A stretch of 64,000 nucleotides of DNA from Achromobacter sp. HZ34 (GTDB lineage: Bacteria; Pseudomonadota; Gammaproteobacteria; Burkholderiales; Burkholderiaceae_B): contig NZ_NJIX01000003.1 of the NCBI RefSeq assembly GCF_002209485.1, positions 558,001 to 622,000 of the forward strand, given 5' to 3'. The position numbers and the translations under genes are program-made. A model generated the notes under the pieces. The model was not told the origin of the DNA, did no database searches, and worked only from the letters and a program-made list of their open reading frames with translations. Every line of letters starts with the position of its first letter. The stretch's first letter is position 1. Below, one piece after another: positions 39,379 through 50,625 of the stretch.

Positions 39379-40359
39379 ATGTCCACCGCCAGCAGCACCG
39401 GCATTCCCCTGCGCCCTTTCGAACTCGCCTATCCCGACATCAATGTGGAGCGCGCCGGCAACACCGGCACCGAAGGCGTCTGGCATTTCGACTCCGGCCA
39501 GCCCGGCCCCACGGTGATGATCACCGCCCTGATACACGGCAACGAACTGTGCGGTGCCTGGGCGCTCAAGGACGTCCTGGCTGCCGGCTTGCGGCCGCGC
39601 CGCGGCGCCCTCACCCTGGCGTTCTGCAACCTGGCCGCTTTCGACCGTTTCGATGCCGCGTCCTATACGGATTCGCGCTTCGTCGACGAAGACATGAACC
39701 GCGTCTGGTCGGACGACAAGCTGGCGGATTCCTCCACGCAGGAACGGCGCCGTGCCGCGCAGATCCTGCCCTGGGTGAAAAAGGCGGACTGGCTGCTGGA
39801 CATCCACTCCATGAGCAATTCCACGGTGCCGCTGCAGATGTCCGGCGTGCACCAGCACAATATCGACCTCGCGCTGACGCTGGGCAATCCGGCGCACATC
39901 ATCGCCGATGCCGGCCACGCTGCCGGCGTGCGCATGCGCGATTACGGCCGCTTCGGCACCGCACAGGACAATGGTGCACGCTCGCTGCTGATCGAGTGCG
40001 GCTTTCACGGCGCCCCCTCCGCTCATCAGGTGGCGATCGACCAGGTGGCGCGTTTCCTGGTGGCCTCCGGCATCGTCGAGGCGGCACACCTGCCGGGCAC
40101 GTGGTTCGCGCCGGCCGCGCCCAGCCAGGAGGCACTGCGCGTGACCGATGCCATCGCCGCCAAGAGCATGGACTTCCGCTTCTCCCAACCCTGGAAAGGC
40201 CTGGAAAAGCTGCCCCATGCGGGCACTGTCATCGCCTGGTCGGATGGCGAAGCCGTCACCACGCCCTACGACGACTGCGTGCTGATCATGCCCGCGGTCA
40301 ATGTGCGGCCCGGCGTGACGATGGTGCGGCTGGCCCAACCGATCGCGCAGCGGATCTGA
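39379..40359 (+). CDS. Succinylglutamate desuccinylase/aspartoacylase family zinc hydrolase
   Basis: 326 residues of the AstE/AspA branch of the M14 fold. Zinc ligands H53 and E56 (LIHGNELCG) and H143 (LLDIHSM) are visible, with the general base E206 in LLIECGFHG. The DEDMNRVW segment is a family hallmark. Known members remove N-acyl groups from aspartate or glutamate derivatives. CCGGAGGC upstream of ATG 39379 fixes the start. It heads a same-strand run that leads, after two unrecognised genes, to a peptide-type ABC transporter and two more hydrolases, so deacylation of an imported N-acyl amino acid or peptide is plausible. Confidence 0.88.
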   Translation: MSTASSTGIPLRPFELAYPDINVERAGNTGTEGVWHFDSGQPGPTVMITALIHGNELCGAWALKDVLAAGLRPRRGALTLAFCNLAAFDRFDAASYTDSRFVDEDMNRVWSDDKLADSSTQERRRAAQILPWVKKADWLLDIHSMSNSTVPLQMSGVHQHNIDLALTLGNPAHIIADAGHAAGVRMRDYGRFGTAQDNGARSLLIECGFHGAPSAHQVAIDQVARFLVASGIVEAAHLPGTWFAPAAPSQEALRVTDAIAAKSMDFRFSQPWKGLEKLPHAGTVIAWSDGEAVTTPYDDCVLIMPAVNVRPGVTMVRLAQPIAQRI

Positions 40360-40459
40360 AAGGCTGAACTGGGGGACTGAAAAAATAAATCGTTCAGGTG
40401 GGAATGGTTAAGGACATCGCGCCACATAACAGCTTCTTACTTTTTATTGGAGCTGCGCG

Positions 40460-40873
40460 ATGTCCAGCACGCTGTCGTTTTCCCAAGCCACGCCCACCGC
40501 GGTGGCTACACCCGCGCCCATCGGCACGCCAGCGTCGGCAACCTCCGACGCCCCCACGTTCACCAATCTTTGCAACCTGCGCGATCCCGCGCAATTCCAC
40601 AGCATCACCGTCCACGGTTTTCCTGGCGAGAAATCGGCGCAAGAAATGGATGCCATGGTGAACGCCGTCAGCACTGGCCTGGAGCAGCAATGCGGCATCC
40701 CGGCAGCGCGCATCGTGCGCGTCACACATGGCAGGCCTGCCGACCTGCCTCGCAGGCTGGGTGACAAGGTGCTGGTCGACTTGCGCCTGGTCTCCAGCCC
40801 CGAGACCCCGCGGGTCACCCTGTTCCACGTACGCAAGATCGGCCCGGACCAGGCGGGCAAGGATCTGGCGTGA
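40460..40873 (+). CDS. Unrecognised protein with one OmpA-like-type beta-alpha-beta-beta module
   Basis: 137 residues, not recognised. Residues 1-35 are Ser/Thr/Ala/Pro-rich and look disordered. Residues 46-112 form a module FHSITVHGFPG - helix - CGIPAARIVRVTHG - DKVLVDLRLV. The same pattern occurs twice in the next gene (ITLTGYT - helix - GLRRDSIRLD - DQRVEIDV). That pattern resembles a shortened OmpA-like domain. There is no signal peptide or membrane segment. TTGGAGC upstream supports the ATG. The two neighbours probably belong together; function unknown. An exported or effector-type protein is possible, but only a guess from the N-terminus. Confidence 0.72.
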   Translation: MSSTLSFSQATPTAVATPAPIGTPASATSDAPTFTNLCNLRDPAQFHSITVHGFPGEKSAQEMDAMVNAVSTGLEQQCGIPAARIVRVTHGRPADLPRRLGDKVLVDLRLVSSPETPRVTLFHVRKIGPDQAGKDLA

Positions 40874-40966
40874 GCGCATGCGGCAGATGGAAATCCGGGA
40901 ACGAAATCGGGCGTGCCTCCTACTCAGAGGCACTCTTGCAACGCTTTTTGTCCAGGAAGACTTGCG

Positions 40967-42019
40967 ATGCCCATGATGCGATTCCACTCACCGATTTTCT
41001 GTGCCCTGCCGCCCGACGCCAGCGCCAAACCAGCCCCGCGCGATGCAGCCCTTACGGCGCCCATGATGGACGCGACCTACAGGATGCTGGCCACGCTCGA
41101 TGAAATGTCGAAGGCCTCGCGCATGGCGGACATGCGCGAGCTCATGCTCGACAACTCGGACGAAAATCCGGACGAGACGGCGGATAAAAGCGCGCGTTCG
41201 AAGCAGCGCCGGCGCCGCTCCACGGATCCGGAGCCATCCCGCGAGGCCGCGGAAACTGCTCGGCTTCGCGCCGAGTTCAACGCGGAACTGGCCCAACGCA
41301 AGACGGAAGACCTGGAGCGTATCGAACTGACGGGCTACTCCAAGGACGATACGGATCGCGTGTTGTCCCTGGTCGAGCAGCTCAAGCGCCACATGGTCGA
41401 CCACGGCCTGAACCCGCGCCTGTTCGAAATCAAGATCAAGAGGATCGCCTTCTGGGACGACCAGAGCAAGCATGGGTCGGTGGATATCCACTATGTCGCA
41501 GCCACCAGCAAGAAGACCCGGCGGGAGGCCGCCGCGCCGGCACCGGAGCCGGCCGCCGCGCCCACGCCCCCCGTCGTCAGGGACGGCAACCGGCGCAGGC
41601 AGAGCTACGCGATCCTGGAAGAGGTGACGCCATGGGCCACCACGCCTGCATCGTTCGTGCGACATGCATCCATGCGCCATGCGTCCATGCTGCCCGTGGG
41701 CCTGTCCACCGTGGAACGCCGCAGTCTCGACATCATCGCCTTCGACGTGAAGAAGTCTTTCGGCAGGGACGCATCGGAGATCACCCTCACCGGCTATACC
41801 CGGGCCAACGCACAGTCGGTCATGCCCAAGCTGGAAAAGATGGCCGACTACCTGGCGCACACCAAAGGGCTCAGGCGGGACAGCATCAGGCTGGATCCGC
41901 GGCGCCTGGATCCTGTGCACGACCAGGCGGGGGTGTGGGACCAGCGGGTAGAGATCGATGTGCGGGACCCGGCCCGCGACGGCGCTCGCCCGCCGCGCCA
42001 GCGTAGGTGTTTGCCCTAG
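40967..42019 (+). CDS. Unrecognised protein with two tandem OmpA-like-type modules
   Basis: 350 residues, not recognised. Residues 1-115 are polar and charged with a basic cluster (KQRRRRS near 80-86). Module 1 spans about 116-180 (ERIELTGYSKDDTD - helix - HGLNPRLFEIKIKRI - GSVDIHYVAAT). A proline/alanine linker follows (about 188-204). Module 2 spans about 268-335 (EITLTGYTRANAQ - helix - KGLRRDSIRLDPRRL - DQRVEIDVRD). The internal duplication is seen directly in the residues. AGGAAGA seven bases upstream fixes ATG 40967, although the frame extends further. No signal peptide or transmembrane helix. It pairs with the preceding gene. Confidence 0.75.
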   Translation: MPMMRFHSPIFCALPPDASAKPAPRDAALTAPMMDATYRMLATLDEMSKASRMADMRELMLDNSDENPDETADKSARSKQRRRRSTDPEPSREAAETARLRAEFNAELAQRKTEDLERIELTGYSKDDTDRVLSLVEQLKRHMVDHGLNPRLFEIKIKRIAFWDDQSKHGSVDIHYVAATSKKTRREAAAPAPEPAAAPTPPVVRDGNRRRQSYAILEEVTPWATTPASFVRHASMRHASMLPVGLSTVERRSLDIIAFDVKKSFGRDASEITLTGYTRANAQSVMPKLEKMADYLAHTKGLRRDSIRLDPRRLDPVHDQAGVWDQRVEIDVRDPARDGARPPRQRRCLP

Positions 42020-42072
42020 CTTTTTCCGCTCCACCGCCGCTATCCCCTGGCAGGCATGCCCAAACCCCGCGT

Positions 42073-42104
42073 AACAGGGGCCAGGCACGCCGCCAGCCCC
42101 TGTT
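42073..42104. other. Stem-loop ahead of the peptide ABC operon
   Basis: Arms AACAGGGGC and GCCCCTGTT are perfect over nine bases with a 14-base loop. There is no T-tract. It sits 54 bases after the previous stop and 65 before the permease GTG; it may attenuate readthrough or be an operator. Confidence 0.4.
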
Positions 42105-42168
42105 CATCGGGTTAAAGTATCGCCCGCGTCCCTCTTGGATGCGCGCCAATACTGTTAGGGAACTCCGC

Positions 42169-43146
42169 GTGGCATTGTTCATCCTGCGCAGGCTCTTGCA
42201 AAGCCTGTTCGTTCTATTAGCCGTTTCGGTCGTCGTCTTCTGTGCGGTCTATGCGGTGGGCGACCCGATCGAGCTGCTGGTCAGCCCGGAAGCCAGCCCC
42301 GCCGACCGCCAGGCCATGATCATCCGCCTGGGCCTGGACCTGCCGCTATGGCAGCAATACACCCACTTCCTGTGGAACGCCGTGCACGGGGACCTGGGCA
42401 ATTCCTTCGTTCAGGGTGTCCCCGCGCTGGACATGATCCTGCAACGCATGCCGGCCACTTTCGAACTGGTGCTGGTAGCCATTGGCATGACCTGTCTGGT
42501 CGGCATTCCGCTGGGCCTGGTGGCGGGCCTGTACCGCGACACCCCGCTAGGCAAGACCATCATGGGCACGTCGGTGCTCGGCTTCTCGCTGCCCAACTTC
42601 TGGCAGGGCATGATGCTGATCCTGCTGTTCGCGGTGTGGCTGGGCTGGTTGCCGGCATCGGGACGGGGCGACACGGTATCCGTGGCAGGCGTGCCGCTGT
42701 CCCTGTTCACGCGTGACGGCTGGGCCCACCTGATCATGCCCGCCATCAACCTGGCGCTGGCCAATGTTGCGCTGGTGCTGCGGATGACGGCGTCCGGCGT
42801 GGCCGAGGCGCAGAACCAGGAATACGTCAAATTCGCGCGCGCCAAGGGCTTGCGGCCCGGCCGCATCGTCAGCCGCCACATCCTGCGCAACATCCTCATT
42901 CCGGTGGTCACCGTCATCGGCATGGAAATGGGCCACCTGATCGCCTATTCCACCATCACCGAAACCGTGTTCGCCTGGCCTGGCATGGGCAAGCTGCTCA
43001 TCGACAGCGTCTACCAGCTGGACCGCCCGGTGGTCGTCGCCTACGTGATGCTGGTCACCATGCTGTTCGTGGTCATCAACCTGATCGTCGACATTCTCTA
43101 TGCCGTGCTCGATCCGCGCGTACGCCTGCTCGCACCGGCGCATTGA
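42169..43146 (+). CDS. Peptide/nickel-type ABC transporter permease, DppB-like
   Basis: 325 residues, typical of DppB/OppB permeases. The N-terminus (ALFILRRLLQSLFVLLAVSVVVFCAVYAVGDP) is the family start. The EAA loop is visible in EYVKFARAKGLRPGRIVSRHILRNILIPVVTVIG. Six membrane helices are expected. It forms a heterodimeric channel with the next permease. The GTG start at 42169 has AGGGAA upstream and matches the family N-terminus better than the upstream ATG 42139. This is the first of four core ABC genes; no substrate-binding protein gene is adjacent. Confidence 0.92.
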   Translation: MALFILRRLLQSLFVLLAVSVVVFCAVYAVGDPIELLVSPEASPADRQAMIIRLGLDLPLWQQYTHFLWNAVHGDLGNSFVQGVPALDMILQRMPATFELVLVAIGMTCLVGIPLGLVAGLYRDTPLGKTIMGTSVLGFSLPNFWQGMMLILLFAVWLGWLPASGRGDTVSVAGVPLSLFTRDGWAHLIMPAINLALANVALVLRMTASGVAEAQNQEYVKFARAKGLRPGRIVSRHILRNILIPVVTVIGMEMGHLIAYSTITETVFAWPGMGKLLIDSVYQLDRPVVVAYVMLVTMLFVVINLIVDILYAVLDPRVRLLAPAH

Positions 43147-43164
43147 CACTCCAGGCCCTCTCTC

Positions 43165-44078
43165 ATGCCCACTCCTGACCATTCCGCCCGCACGCGCACC
43201 GTGCCTCCCATCGCGGAGACGCCACGCCGCGCGGCCATCCTGAAGAAACTCCATGCGGTGCCCACTGCGCGCGGCACCCTGCTGGTGCTGCTGGTGCTGG
43301 CGGTGGTGATTCTGCTGGCCCCCTATTTCGCGCCGCAGAATCCCTACGACCTTGCCAACCTGAACCTGCTCGACGGCCGCCTGCCGCCCCGTTCGGCCTC
43401 GATGGACGGCCATATGTACTGGCTCGGCACCGATGACCAGGGCCGCGACATGCTCAGCGCCATCCTGTACGGGCTGCGCATCAGCCTGCTGGTGGGCCTG
43501 AGCGCGGTATTCCTGGCCACCGCGGTAGGCAGCGTGGTGGGCCTGGTGGCCGCCTACGCCGGCGGCCTCATCGATGCGGTGCTGATGCGCGTGGTGGACT
43601 TCGTGCTCGGCTTTCCTTCCATCCTGGTGGCGCTGGTGCTGCTGGCCGTGATGGGACGCGGCGTGGACAAGGTGATCCTGGCGCTGGTGCTGGTGCAATG
43701 GGCGCATTACGCCCGCATCATGCGGGGCCGCGCCCTGCAGGAACGGCGCAAGGAATACGTGGAAGCCGCCACCAACCTGGGCTTTCCCGCCTGGCGCATC
43801 ATCCTGTTCCACCTGATGCCCAACTGCATGGGGCCCGTCATGGTCTACGCCACCGTGCAGATCGCCAACGCCATTGCGCTGGAAGCGACGCTGTCCTTTC
43901 TTGGCGTGGGCGTGCCCATCACCGAACCCTCCCTGGGACTGCTGATCGCCAATGGCTTCCAGTACCTGCTGTCGGGCGACTACTGGATCAGCCTGTTCCC
44001 CGGTATCGCGCTGCTGCTGCTGATCCTGACCATCAATATCCTGGGCGACCGTCTGCGCGCCAGCCTGGACCCGCGACG

Positions 44079-44082
<4 letters not shown>
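43165..44082 (+). CDS. Peptide/nickel-type ABC transporter permease, DppC-like
   Basis: 305 residues. A cytoplasmic N-terminus of about 35 residues is followed by the OppC_N helix (TLLVLLVLAVVILLAPYFAP) and the GTDDQGRDMLSAILYGLRISLLVG segment conserved in DppC. The EAA loop is EYVEAATNLGFPAWRIILFHLMPNCMGPVMV. It starts 18 bases after the DppB-like gene and overlaps the following ATPase gene by four bases (ATGA), which shows tight coupling. Confidence 0.92.
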
Positions 44083-46174
<2,092 letters not shown>

Positions 46175-46203
46175 GCCACCGCCCCGCAAACCGAGATCCC
46201 ATC

Positions 46204-47106
46204 ATGCCCGTGCCATCGAATAACGTCGAACGCCTGATCCTTGAACTGAACCACGCCGGGCGCAATGCCATGGCCTACCTGGACGAGGACCGCAACAGCG
46301 ATCGTCCCTTCACGCTGCAGACTTACCGACCCTATGGCTATACGCCGGACCGGCCGGTCGTCATCGTGCAGCACGGCGTCCTGCGCAACGGCGACGACTA
46401 TCGCGACTTCTGGATCCCCGCGGCCGACAAGCACAAGCTGCTGATCGTCGCGCCGACCTTCTCCAATGAAATCTGGCCGGGGGTCGAGAGCTACAACAAC
46501 GGCCGCGTCTTCACGCCGGGCGGCAATGTGCGTCCGGTGGCCGGCTGGACCTACGTGCTGCCGCAGCGCATCTTCGCCGACCTGCGTGAAGCCGAGATCA
46601 CCACCACCGACCAGGCCTATCTGTTCGGCCACTCCGCCGGCGGGCAATTCGTCCATCGCCTGATGTCGAGCCAGTCGCATGCGCCGTTCAAGGCGGTGAC
46701 GGCGGGCAATCCGGGCTGGTACACGCTGCCGACGTTCGACCATCCCTATCCGGAAGGACTGGATGGCGTGGGGCTGACCGAAGACCATCTGTTGCGCCTG
46801 CTGGCCTATCCAATGACGCTGCTGGCCGGCGACCAGGATATCGTCACCAGCGATCCCAACCTTCCTTCCGAACCCGCGGCACTGCGGCAGGGACCGCATC
46901 GCTATGCGCGCGCCCGGCATTATTTCGAAGCCGGCCGCCGTGAAGCGGAGCGGCGCGGCGTGCCGTTCAACTGGCAGTTGATTTCCGTGCCCGGCATCGG
47001 CCATGACGGCAAGGCCATGTCGGCCGTCTGCGCCAGCCTGTGGTTCGACGGCGGCATGCCCGATGACGCCACGATGGCGGCACTGGCCGGCAAGAACGTC
47101 GCCTGA
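46204..47106 (+). CDS. Alpha/beta hydrolase fold protein
   Basis: 300 residues. The nucleophile elbow is GHSAGGQF (serine nucleophile), the oxyanion region is VVIVQHGVLRNGDDYRDFW, and the likely acid and base are D in LLAGDQDIVTS and H in GIGHDGKAM. It resembles the poly(3-hydroxyalkanoate) depolymerase/feruloyl-esterase-like branch of cytosolic hydrolases, with no signal peptide. ATG 46204 is preferred, because the earlier GTG at 46171 (overlapping the ATPase stop) lacks a ribosome site and adds non-conserved residues. Following the transporter directly, it probably hydrolyses an ester or amide of the imported compound. Exact substrate unknown. Confidence 0.8.
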   Translation: MPVPSNNVERLILELNHAGRNAMAYLDEDRNSDRPFTLQTYRPYGYTPDRPVVIVQHGVLRNGDDYRDFWIPAADKHKLLIVAPTFSNEIWPGVESYNNGRVFTPGGNVRPVAGWTYVLPQRIFADLREAEITTTDQAYLFGHSAGGQFVHRLMSSQSHAPFKAVTAGNPGWYTLPTFDHPYPEGLDGVGLTEDHLLRLLAYPMTLLAGDQDIVTSDPNLPSEPAALRQGPHRYARARHYFEAGRREAERRGVPFNWQLISVPGIGHDGKAMSAVCASLWFDGGMPDDATMAALAGKNVA

Positions 47107-47261
47107 GCGCGGAGCCAGGAAGGCCGCCGCCGCGCCGAAGTGCGAGCGCGCCGCGTCCGACCTGTTTCCGCTGCCAGGCAACCTTTGGACAAACACCGCG
47201 TCATTCAGCACGTACACAATCCAACGATACCGAACCGGGTATCAAACCGAGAGGCCACATC

Positions 47262-48410
47262 ATGTCCGCCCTGCCCATCTCTTCCAATCTGCCTGATTCG
47301 GCCGCGCTGGCCGAGGGCATCCGCAAATGGATCGAATGCGAGTCGCCGTCGAACTCGCCGGCCGGCGTGGCCGCCATGGCCGCGCTGGTGGAACAGCAGG
47401 CGCGCGCCGCCGGCCTGACCACGCAGTTGACGTCGCTGGGCGACGCCGTTGGTCCGCTGCTGTACGTGACCAACCGTGCCCAGGGCGACACGCGCCCCGG
47501 TGTCCTGGTGCTGGCGCACATGGACACGGTGCATCCGGTCGGCACCTTGAACGAGAACCCCTGCCGCATCGACGGCGACAAGCTCTACGGGCCGGGCAGC
47601 TATGACATGAAGGGCGGCATCTATCTGGCGCTGACGGCCTTGGCCACGCTGGCCAAGCCGGACGCGACCCGCCTGCCGATCGATTTCCTGCTGGTGCCCG
47701 ACGAGGAAACCGGCAGCCATGCGTCGCGTGCCGCCATCGAGTCCTATGCCGGCAATGCGCGCTATGGCCTGGTGTGCGAGCCGGCCCGCCCCAACGGCGG
47801 CAAGTGCGTGACCGCGCGCAAGGGCACCGGCATGCTGCGCCTGCAGGTCAAGGGACGGCCGTCGCATGCCGGCATGCAGCATGAGAAGGGCCGCAGCGCG
47901 ATCCGGGAAATGGCGCATCAGGTGTTGGCCCTGGAAGCGATGACGGATTACGAGCGTGGTGTCACGGTCAGCGTCGGGACCATCAGCGGCGGTACGGTGA
48001 CCAACACGGTGCCGGCCTTGTGCAATTGCGTGGTGGATTTCCGCGTGCCGACGATGGAAGCGGCCGAGGACACCTTGACGCGCATGCGGGGTTTGACGGC
48101 GGTCGGTCCGGACGTGTCGCTGGACATCGATGTGGAACTGAATCGCCCGCCGATGGTGAAGTCCGAGGCCACGACGCAGTTGCTGGGCAAGGCCCGCCTG
48201 TTCGCCACGGCAGCGGGTTTCGAGTTGGACGATGCGCCGATGACGGGTGGGGGCAGCGACGCGAATTTCACGTCGGCGATGGGGGTGCCTACGCTGGACG
48301 GCCTGGGCGCCGATGGCGATGGCGCGCACACGTTGAATGAATACATCCTGGTCAGCACGCTGGCCCCGCGGGCTCAGTTCTGGCAGTTGCTGCTGCGCGA
48401 CCTGGAGTAA
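47262..48410 (+). CDS. M20 family zinc peptidase, carboxypeptidase G2-like
   Basis: 382 residues. The catalytic domain shows metal ligands in VLAHMDTVHP (H) and YGPGSYDMKGG (D), the general base in LVPDEETGSHASR (E-E), and a C-terminal ligand histidine near GDGAHTLNEY. The dimerisation lid domain is RLQVKGRPSHAGMQHEKGRSAI, about residues 180-295. The arrangement matches the glutamate carboxypeptidase (CPG2) subgroup, which releases C-terminal glutamate from acyl or pteroyl conjugates. Last gene of the peptide-uptake region, 155 bases after the hydrolase and before a strong terminator. It is probably cytosolic, since no signal peptide is seen. Confidence 0.88.
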   Translation: MSALPISSNLPDSAALAEGIRKWIECESPSNSPAGVAAMAALVEQQARAAGLTTQLTSLGDAVGPLLYVTNRAQGDTRPGVLVLAHMDTVHPVGTLNENPCRIDGDKLYGPGSYDMKGGIYLALTALATLAKPDATRLPIDFLLVPDEETGSHASRAAIESYAGNARYGLVCEPARPNGGKCVTARKGTGMLRLQVKGRPSHAGMQHEKGRSAIREMAHQVLALEAMTDYERGVTVSVGTISGGTVTNTVPALCNCVVDFRVPTMEAAEDTLTRMRGLTAVGPDVSLDIDVELNRPPMVKSEATTQLLGKARLFATAAGFELDDAPMTGGGSDANFTSAMGVPTLDGLGADGDGAHTLNEYILVSTLAPRAQFWQLLLRDLE

Positions 48411-48420
48411 GAGCGGAGTT

Positions 48421-48477
48421 CTTCAGAAAAATGAAAAAGGGGTTTTTTTAAAAAACCCCTTCAAAAATTTTCTGAAG
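48421..48477. terminator. Nested palindromic bidirectional terminator
   Basis: Outer arms CTTCAGAAAA (48421-48430) and TTTTCTGAAG (48468-48477) enclose an inner hairpin GGGG-T7A6-CCCC (39-42 with 56-59). It lies 10 bases after the M20 peptidase stop and 87 beyond the end of rep, which converges. Either strand has A/T runs beside the G/C stem. Confidence 0.8.
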
Positions 48478-48563
48478 AAGCCTGCTCACGAGGCGGCGTC
48501 AGCGGAGTCGCCAGACCACCTGCACGACGTTCCAAATCGAACAGGCCTGCGCAATGCGCCTGC

Positions 48564-50618
48564 CTATTTTTTTAATAACGCCTTCAACATATCCAGGCGT
48601 TGTTTCGGGCTCATGGCGCGGGTTTCCTCGTCTTCGGGGAAACGGGCATCCCCCAGTCCCATTTCCTCGATGAAACGCGAAGGCTCGCGTACCAGGTCTT
48701 CGCGGGCCCGCCGGCGCTTCTTGCACCAGCTCAGGTTGAGCGTGCGTTGCGCCCGCGTGATACCGACATACATCAAGCGCCGCTCTTCCTCGATGCGGCT
48801 CGCCAGCGACTCGGCCGCCTTGGCCGGATCGCCTTCCTCCTCGTCCTTGCCCATGTGCGGCAACAAGCCCTCTTCCACGCCCACCATGTAGACGTGCGGA
48901 TACTCCAGGCCCTTGGACGCATGCAGCGTCGTCATCTTCACCGCATCAGGCGTTTCCTCTTCCCCCCGCTCCAGCATGGTCACCAAGGCGACATGCTGCA
49001 CCAGCTCGAACAAGGTCAGTCCATCTTCCTCGGACTTGCGCTTGAGCCAGGAAGTCAACTCCATCACGTTGGCCCAGCGCGACTGCGCCGGCTTCTCTTC
49101 CATGATGTCGTAGAGATGGCGCTCGTACTGAATGGCCCCCAGCAGGTCGTCCAGGATGACGCCAGCCGGTTCCGCCGACGTCGGCTTCTCGCCCGCCTTG
49201 CCGCGCCCGGCCCGCCACTGGATCCGCTGGATGAACTCCGCGAACACCCGCAACTGTTCCAGCTGGCGCGGCTGCAGGCGGGTTTCCAGCCCATGCTCGA
49301 ACACCGCCGCGAACAGGGACAGCTGCCGGTCGGCCGCGTACTGGCCCAAGGTCTGCAAGGTGGTCTGGCCGATGCCGCGCTTGGGCGTGGTCGCCGCACG
49401 GATGAAGGCGGGATCATCTTCGTCGTTGGCGATCAGGCGCAGATACGCCAGCACATCGCGGATCTCCGCCTTGTCGAAAAAACTCTGGCCGCCGGCGATG
49501 GTGTACGGAATCTTCAGATTGCGCAGCGCCTGTTCCATGATGCGCGACTGATGATTGCTGCGATACAAGATCGCATAGTCCTTCCACTGCGCCTGCCGTT
49601 CGAAGCGCGACGCGGATATCTTCATGGCGGTCGCTTCGGCCTCGGCCTCTTCGCCGTCCATGGGCGTGACGACGATGGGTTCGCCATGCGCCAGGTCCGA
49701 CCACAACTTCTTGTCGAACAGCTTGGGATTCTTGCCGATGACCTCGTTGGCCGCGGCCAGGATGCGCTGCACCGAACGGTAATTCTGCTCCAGCTTGATC
49801 AGCTTCAGGCTGGGATAGTCCTTGGGCAACTTGGCCAGGTTCTCGATGGTGGCGCCGCGCCACGCATAGATGGCCTGGTCATCGTCGCCGACCGCCGTAA
49901 ACATGGCGCGATCGCCCGTCAGCAGCTGCACCAGCCGGTACTGGCACACATTAGTGTCCTGGTACTCGTCGACCAGCAGATAACGCACGCGGTTCTGCCA
50001 GCGCGTGCGCACCTCTTCATTGTTTTCCAGCAGCCGCGCCGGCACCAGGATCAGGTCGTCGAAATCGACCGCCTGGTAAGCCGCCAGCGTGGCGGCATAG
50101 CTGCGATAGACGCGCGCGGCCTCGAACTCCGAAGGCGTGGAGGCGGACTTCTCCGCGCCATCCGGATCCAGCAAGGCATTTTTCCACAGCGAAATGGTCT
50201 GCTGCACGGCGCGCAGGCGGCTTTTGTCGGTGGTGGCCAGCAGTTCCTGCACGATGCCCATGGCGTCGTCCGCATCCAGGATGGAGAACTGCGGCTTGAG
50301 CCCGGCATGGCGCGCTTCCTCGCGCAACAGGCGCACGCCCAGCGCGTGGAAGGTGCTGATGGTCAGGCCCTTGGACAGCTTGCGCTCGACCAGGGTCTTG
50401 ACCCGCTCGTCCATCTCGCGCGCCGCCTTGTTGGTGAAGGTCAGCGCCACGATGTTGCGGCCCTGGTAGCCGCAATCCTGCAGCAGGTAGGCGATCTTCT
50501 GCGTGATGACGCGCGTCTTGCCGCTGCCCGCGCCAGCCAGCACCAGGCAGGGGCCGCCCAGGTACAGGACGGCCTCGCGCTGCGGCGCATTCAAACCGGC
50601 GGGAACGGAGTTGGACAT
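48564..50618 (-). CDS. rep: UvrD/Rep family superfamily 1 DNA helicase (Rep-like)
   Basis: 684 residues, the length of E. coli Rep (673). Helicase motifs in order: Q motif LNAPQREAV, Walker A AGAGSGKTRVITQ (motif I), TFTNKAAREM (Ia), DEYQDTN (II), VGDDDQAIYAWRGA (III), QNYRS (IV), MTTLHASKGLEYPHVYMVG (V) and EERRLMYVGITRAQ (VI). A 3'-5' translocase that supports replication past protein blocks and fork restart. ATG 50618 is chosen because the protein family begins there, although the frame is open well upstream. Its start is seven bases after priA ends, so both replication-restart genes share a transcript. Confidence 0.93.
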   Translation of the reverse strand: MSNSVPAGLNAPQREAVLYLGGPCLVLAGAGSGKTRVITQKIAYLLQDCGYQGRNIVALTFTNKAAREMDERVKTLVERKLSKGLTISTFHALGVRLLREEARHAGLKPQFSILDADDAMGIVQELLATTDKSRLRAVQQTISLWKNALLDPDGAEKSASTPSEFEAARVYRSYAATLAAYQAVDFDDLILVPARLLENNEEVRTRWQNRVRYLLVDEYQDTNVCQYRLVQLLTGDRAMFTAVGDDDQAIYAWRGATIENLAKLPKDYPSLKLIKLEQNYRSVQRILAAANEVIGKNPKLFDKKLWSDLAHGEPIVVTPMDGEEAEAEATAMKISASRFERQAQWKDYAILYRSNHQSRIMEQALRNLKIPYTIAGGQSFFDKAEIRDVLAYLRLIANDEDDPAFIRAATTPKRGIGQTTLQTLGQYAADRQLSLFAAVFEHGLETRLQPRQLEQLRVFAEFIQRIQWRAGRGKAGEKPTSAEPAGVILDDLLGAIQYERHLYDIMEEKPAQSRWANVMELTSWLKRKSEEDGLTLFELVQHVALVTMLERGEEETPDAVKMTTLHASKGLEYPHVYMVGVEEGLLPHMGKDEEEGDPAKAAESLASRIEEERRLMYVGITRAQRTLNLSWCKKRRRAREDLVREPSRFIEEMGLGDARFPEDEETRAMSPKQRLDMLKALLKK

Positions 50619-50625
50619 GGCGGGA

